Source: Elysia marginata
Lineage: Eukaryota; Mollusca; Gastropoda; Plakobranchidae
Reading direction: 5' to 3'
Length of the DNA stretch: 23,319 nucleotides
Assembly: GCA_019649035.1 (NCBI GenBank)
Contig: BMAT01007386.1
Coordinates: 155,718 to 179,036, forward strand
Shown here: positions 21,909-23,319 of the stretch, in pieces
How positions within the stretch are numbered: position 1 is the first letter of the stretch
Layout of the letters: every line of letters begins with the position of its first letter
The notes under the pieces: model-generated
What the model saw: the letters and a program-made list of their open reading frames with translations, nothing else
What the model was told of the DNA's origin: nothing
Database searches by the model: none
Translations under genes and position numbers: made by a program

Positions 21909-22134
21909 CCCAGCTAACTGTGGACTTCTTGCTCCGCTCAAAGTAAACTTTGCACGGCACGTCGGAATCTCACTCTCCTAGGTCTCGCTTGAATGGAAAG
22001 AATGTGGTTGTCTATTTTTCTTCAGGTAGGTCCGTTGTCCGAACAGGTGTCGGATATCCACTCTCTGAGGATGCGGGCCTAGATAAGCAAAGGTACAACA
22101 ACATAAAAAAAAAATTAACACAAACGAGTTTATA
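21909..22134 (-). promoter_or_regulatory. Candidate 5' UTR and TATA box of the rolling stone-like gene
   Basis: A minus-strand TATAAA lies at 22134-22129, about 220 bp upstream of the ATG. If it is used, transcription would start near 22.10 kb with a UTR of about 190 nt. Several AG dinucleotides (for example after a CT-rich stretch near 21992) also allow a spliced leader exon, so the promoter position is only a candidate. Confidence 0.25.
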
Positions 22135-23097
22135 AGAACGGTGAGATTTTTAGCCTAAAGAATTACTACAATTATCTATAAGTATTTAAATTCTAAGTGT
22201 GACAAAATGTAACTGCTGAACTAACAATTACTCCCTTCCCTACCAAAAAAGAAACAACCCAAAACAGAAGCCAGCTCATTCTACGTGAACATGACATACA
22301 TTGTAGTTACCTTAGTCCATTGGTATCAAAGTTACTCTAATTTTTATAGAGGTTGAAGGTTTTATCTTTTGATTGTATATTTTAACCAAAGGCAGACTTA
22401 ACTTTTGCAATTTAGTTTGCGTTTCTGTGATAATAATCAGTTCTCTGGTCCTCATGAGATTAAGATTTAATGACTAAAAACATGCAAAATTGTAGGAGAA
22501 CAACGCAGGATTTTGGAGACTTTATAGCACTGTCGATTTGAAAAATGTCAAAGGTTAGCTGGGTGTTATCAGCATACAATCATCATAATAATTAAGTTCT
22601 TGTTACAAACTCACTATATTTTGACACGGACTGAGAGAACATAGCAAAAACAGAACATATCAGAGCAATGACAATTGTAAAGCGCTACAAGTTTATCTTT
22701 GGCGAAGTGCAAATAATGAAATAAAATTTAAAAAAAAGAAACAAACCAATGCTTTTAATTGCATGCCATCTTTGGCCTCTGTACCAAACTACTTTGCCTC
22801 TTCAATTTAAAAAAAAATCGGCAATGTTGTCTAAGATATTGCAGTGTTTCTCAAAACAAGCTTTATTTACGACTTATTACATACGACTTTCAAGACACCC
22901 TCAAGCAAAAAACATAACTGTAGACATTGGACGTCACTCATTGGAAACTTGACTCGCTTTACTTCAATTTCAAAACACAGTTTATAGTGTGTAACTGCGC
23001 ACACTCTGAATACATCAAGTTTGCTGTCGCCCAGTTTAAAAAAACGCTTTTTGTTTCCAACGCAGAATGTGTTTTTTTTTCTTTTCTACCTCTTCTC
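22135..23097. other. Upstream flank of the rolling stone-like gene, nothing assigned
   Basis: AT-rich sequence with GTAAAGCGCTACAAG at about 22677, reminiscent of a LINE 3' end but too short to call. No coding pattern. Confidence 0.45.
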
Positions 23098-23110
23098 TCC
23101 CCCTCTCTCT

Positions 23111-23166
<56 letters not shown>
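23098..23166. repeat. (CT)n microsatellite
   Basis: CT dinucleotides, nearly pure from 23117 to 23161. Confidence 0.95.
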
Positions 23167-23272
23167 CTCATTATCTCTTTTAAAAGAAATATTCCTTTCG
23201 TCAGCTTAAAATACAAAATTTCTATTATTACTGCGACATCTATGATCACTGCTTCATCTCCCTATGCATCAT

Positions 23273-23273
<1 letters not shown>

Positions 23274-23308
<35 letters not shown>

Positions 23309-23319
23309 TCACTACTACT
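23274..23319. repeat. (ACT)n microsatellite running off the window
   Basis: ACT triplets with one ATC interruption reach the last base, so the true length is unknown. Confidence 0.9.

Noticed and set aside
21751-21960. Alternative 69-codon minus-strand frame over coding exon 1
   Set aside because: It starts at GTG, has no ATG and joins exon 2 out of phase. The overlapping frame with ATG at 21908 gives the family N-terminus.

Overview
This window looks like AT-rich nuclear DNA from a metazoan, most likely a mollusc and perhaps a gastropod. The support is one GT-AG spliced gene, several non-LTR retrotransposon pieces, a tRNA-derived SINE, and abundant short tandem repeats ((ATT)n, (GA)n, (AATC)n, (GACA)n). 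The species guess is an inference; the eukaryotic assignment is firm. There are no bacterial operons, CRISPR arrays or rRNA genes.

The only host gene I can support lies on the minus strand from about 22.1 kb down to about 15.4 kb. Its six coding exons are each short and join with matching phase. They give an uninterrupted 286-residue multi-pass membrane protein that I recognise as a member of the rolling stone (Rost) family. Its start has an in-frame upstream stop and a good Kozak context. All five introns have GT-AG ends. Two AATAAA signals follow the stop, and a TATAAA lies about 220 bp upstream of the start. Drosophila rolling stone is a membrane protein needed for myoblast fusion; the role of a molluscan relative is unknown.

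The left 15 kb is intergenic and dominated by repeats. It holds a 5'-truncated LINE 3' end with a (ATT)n tail (2.8-3.5 kb), a foldback MITE-like palindrome with triplicated inner repeats (4.48-4.74 kb), and a 12-copy 21-bp minisatellite (5.58-5.83 kb) next to a triple TTCGAATTA motif. Further along are a 400-bp AATC tract (7.3-7.7 kb), a compound trinucleotide array (8.6-9.0 kb), a possible pogo/Tigger-like non-autonomous DNA transposon (10.1-11.0 kb), a second LINE-type 3' tail (11.9 kb), an AAT array (12.6-12.8 kb) and a decayed RTE-like LINE C-terminus (13.7-14.0 kb).

Inside the gene, intron 1 holds a nested insertion. A 260-bp tRNA-derived SINE, flanked by a perfect 13-bp target-site duplication, sits in the reverse-transcriptase region of an older, internally deleted LINE. 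Intron 3 holds a 29-bp x 3 minisatellite that ends right at the polypyrimidine tract of an exon. I found no evidence of a wholly new multi-gene system; the most notable items are the split gene, the nested SINE, the foldback element and the 21-bp array.
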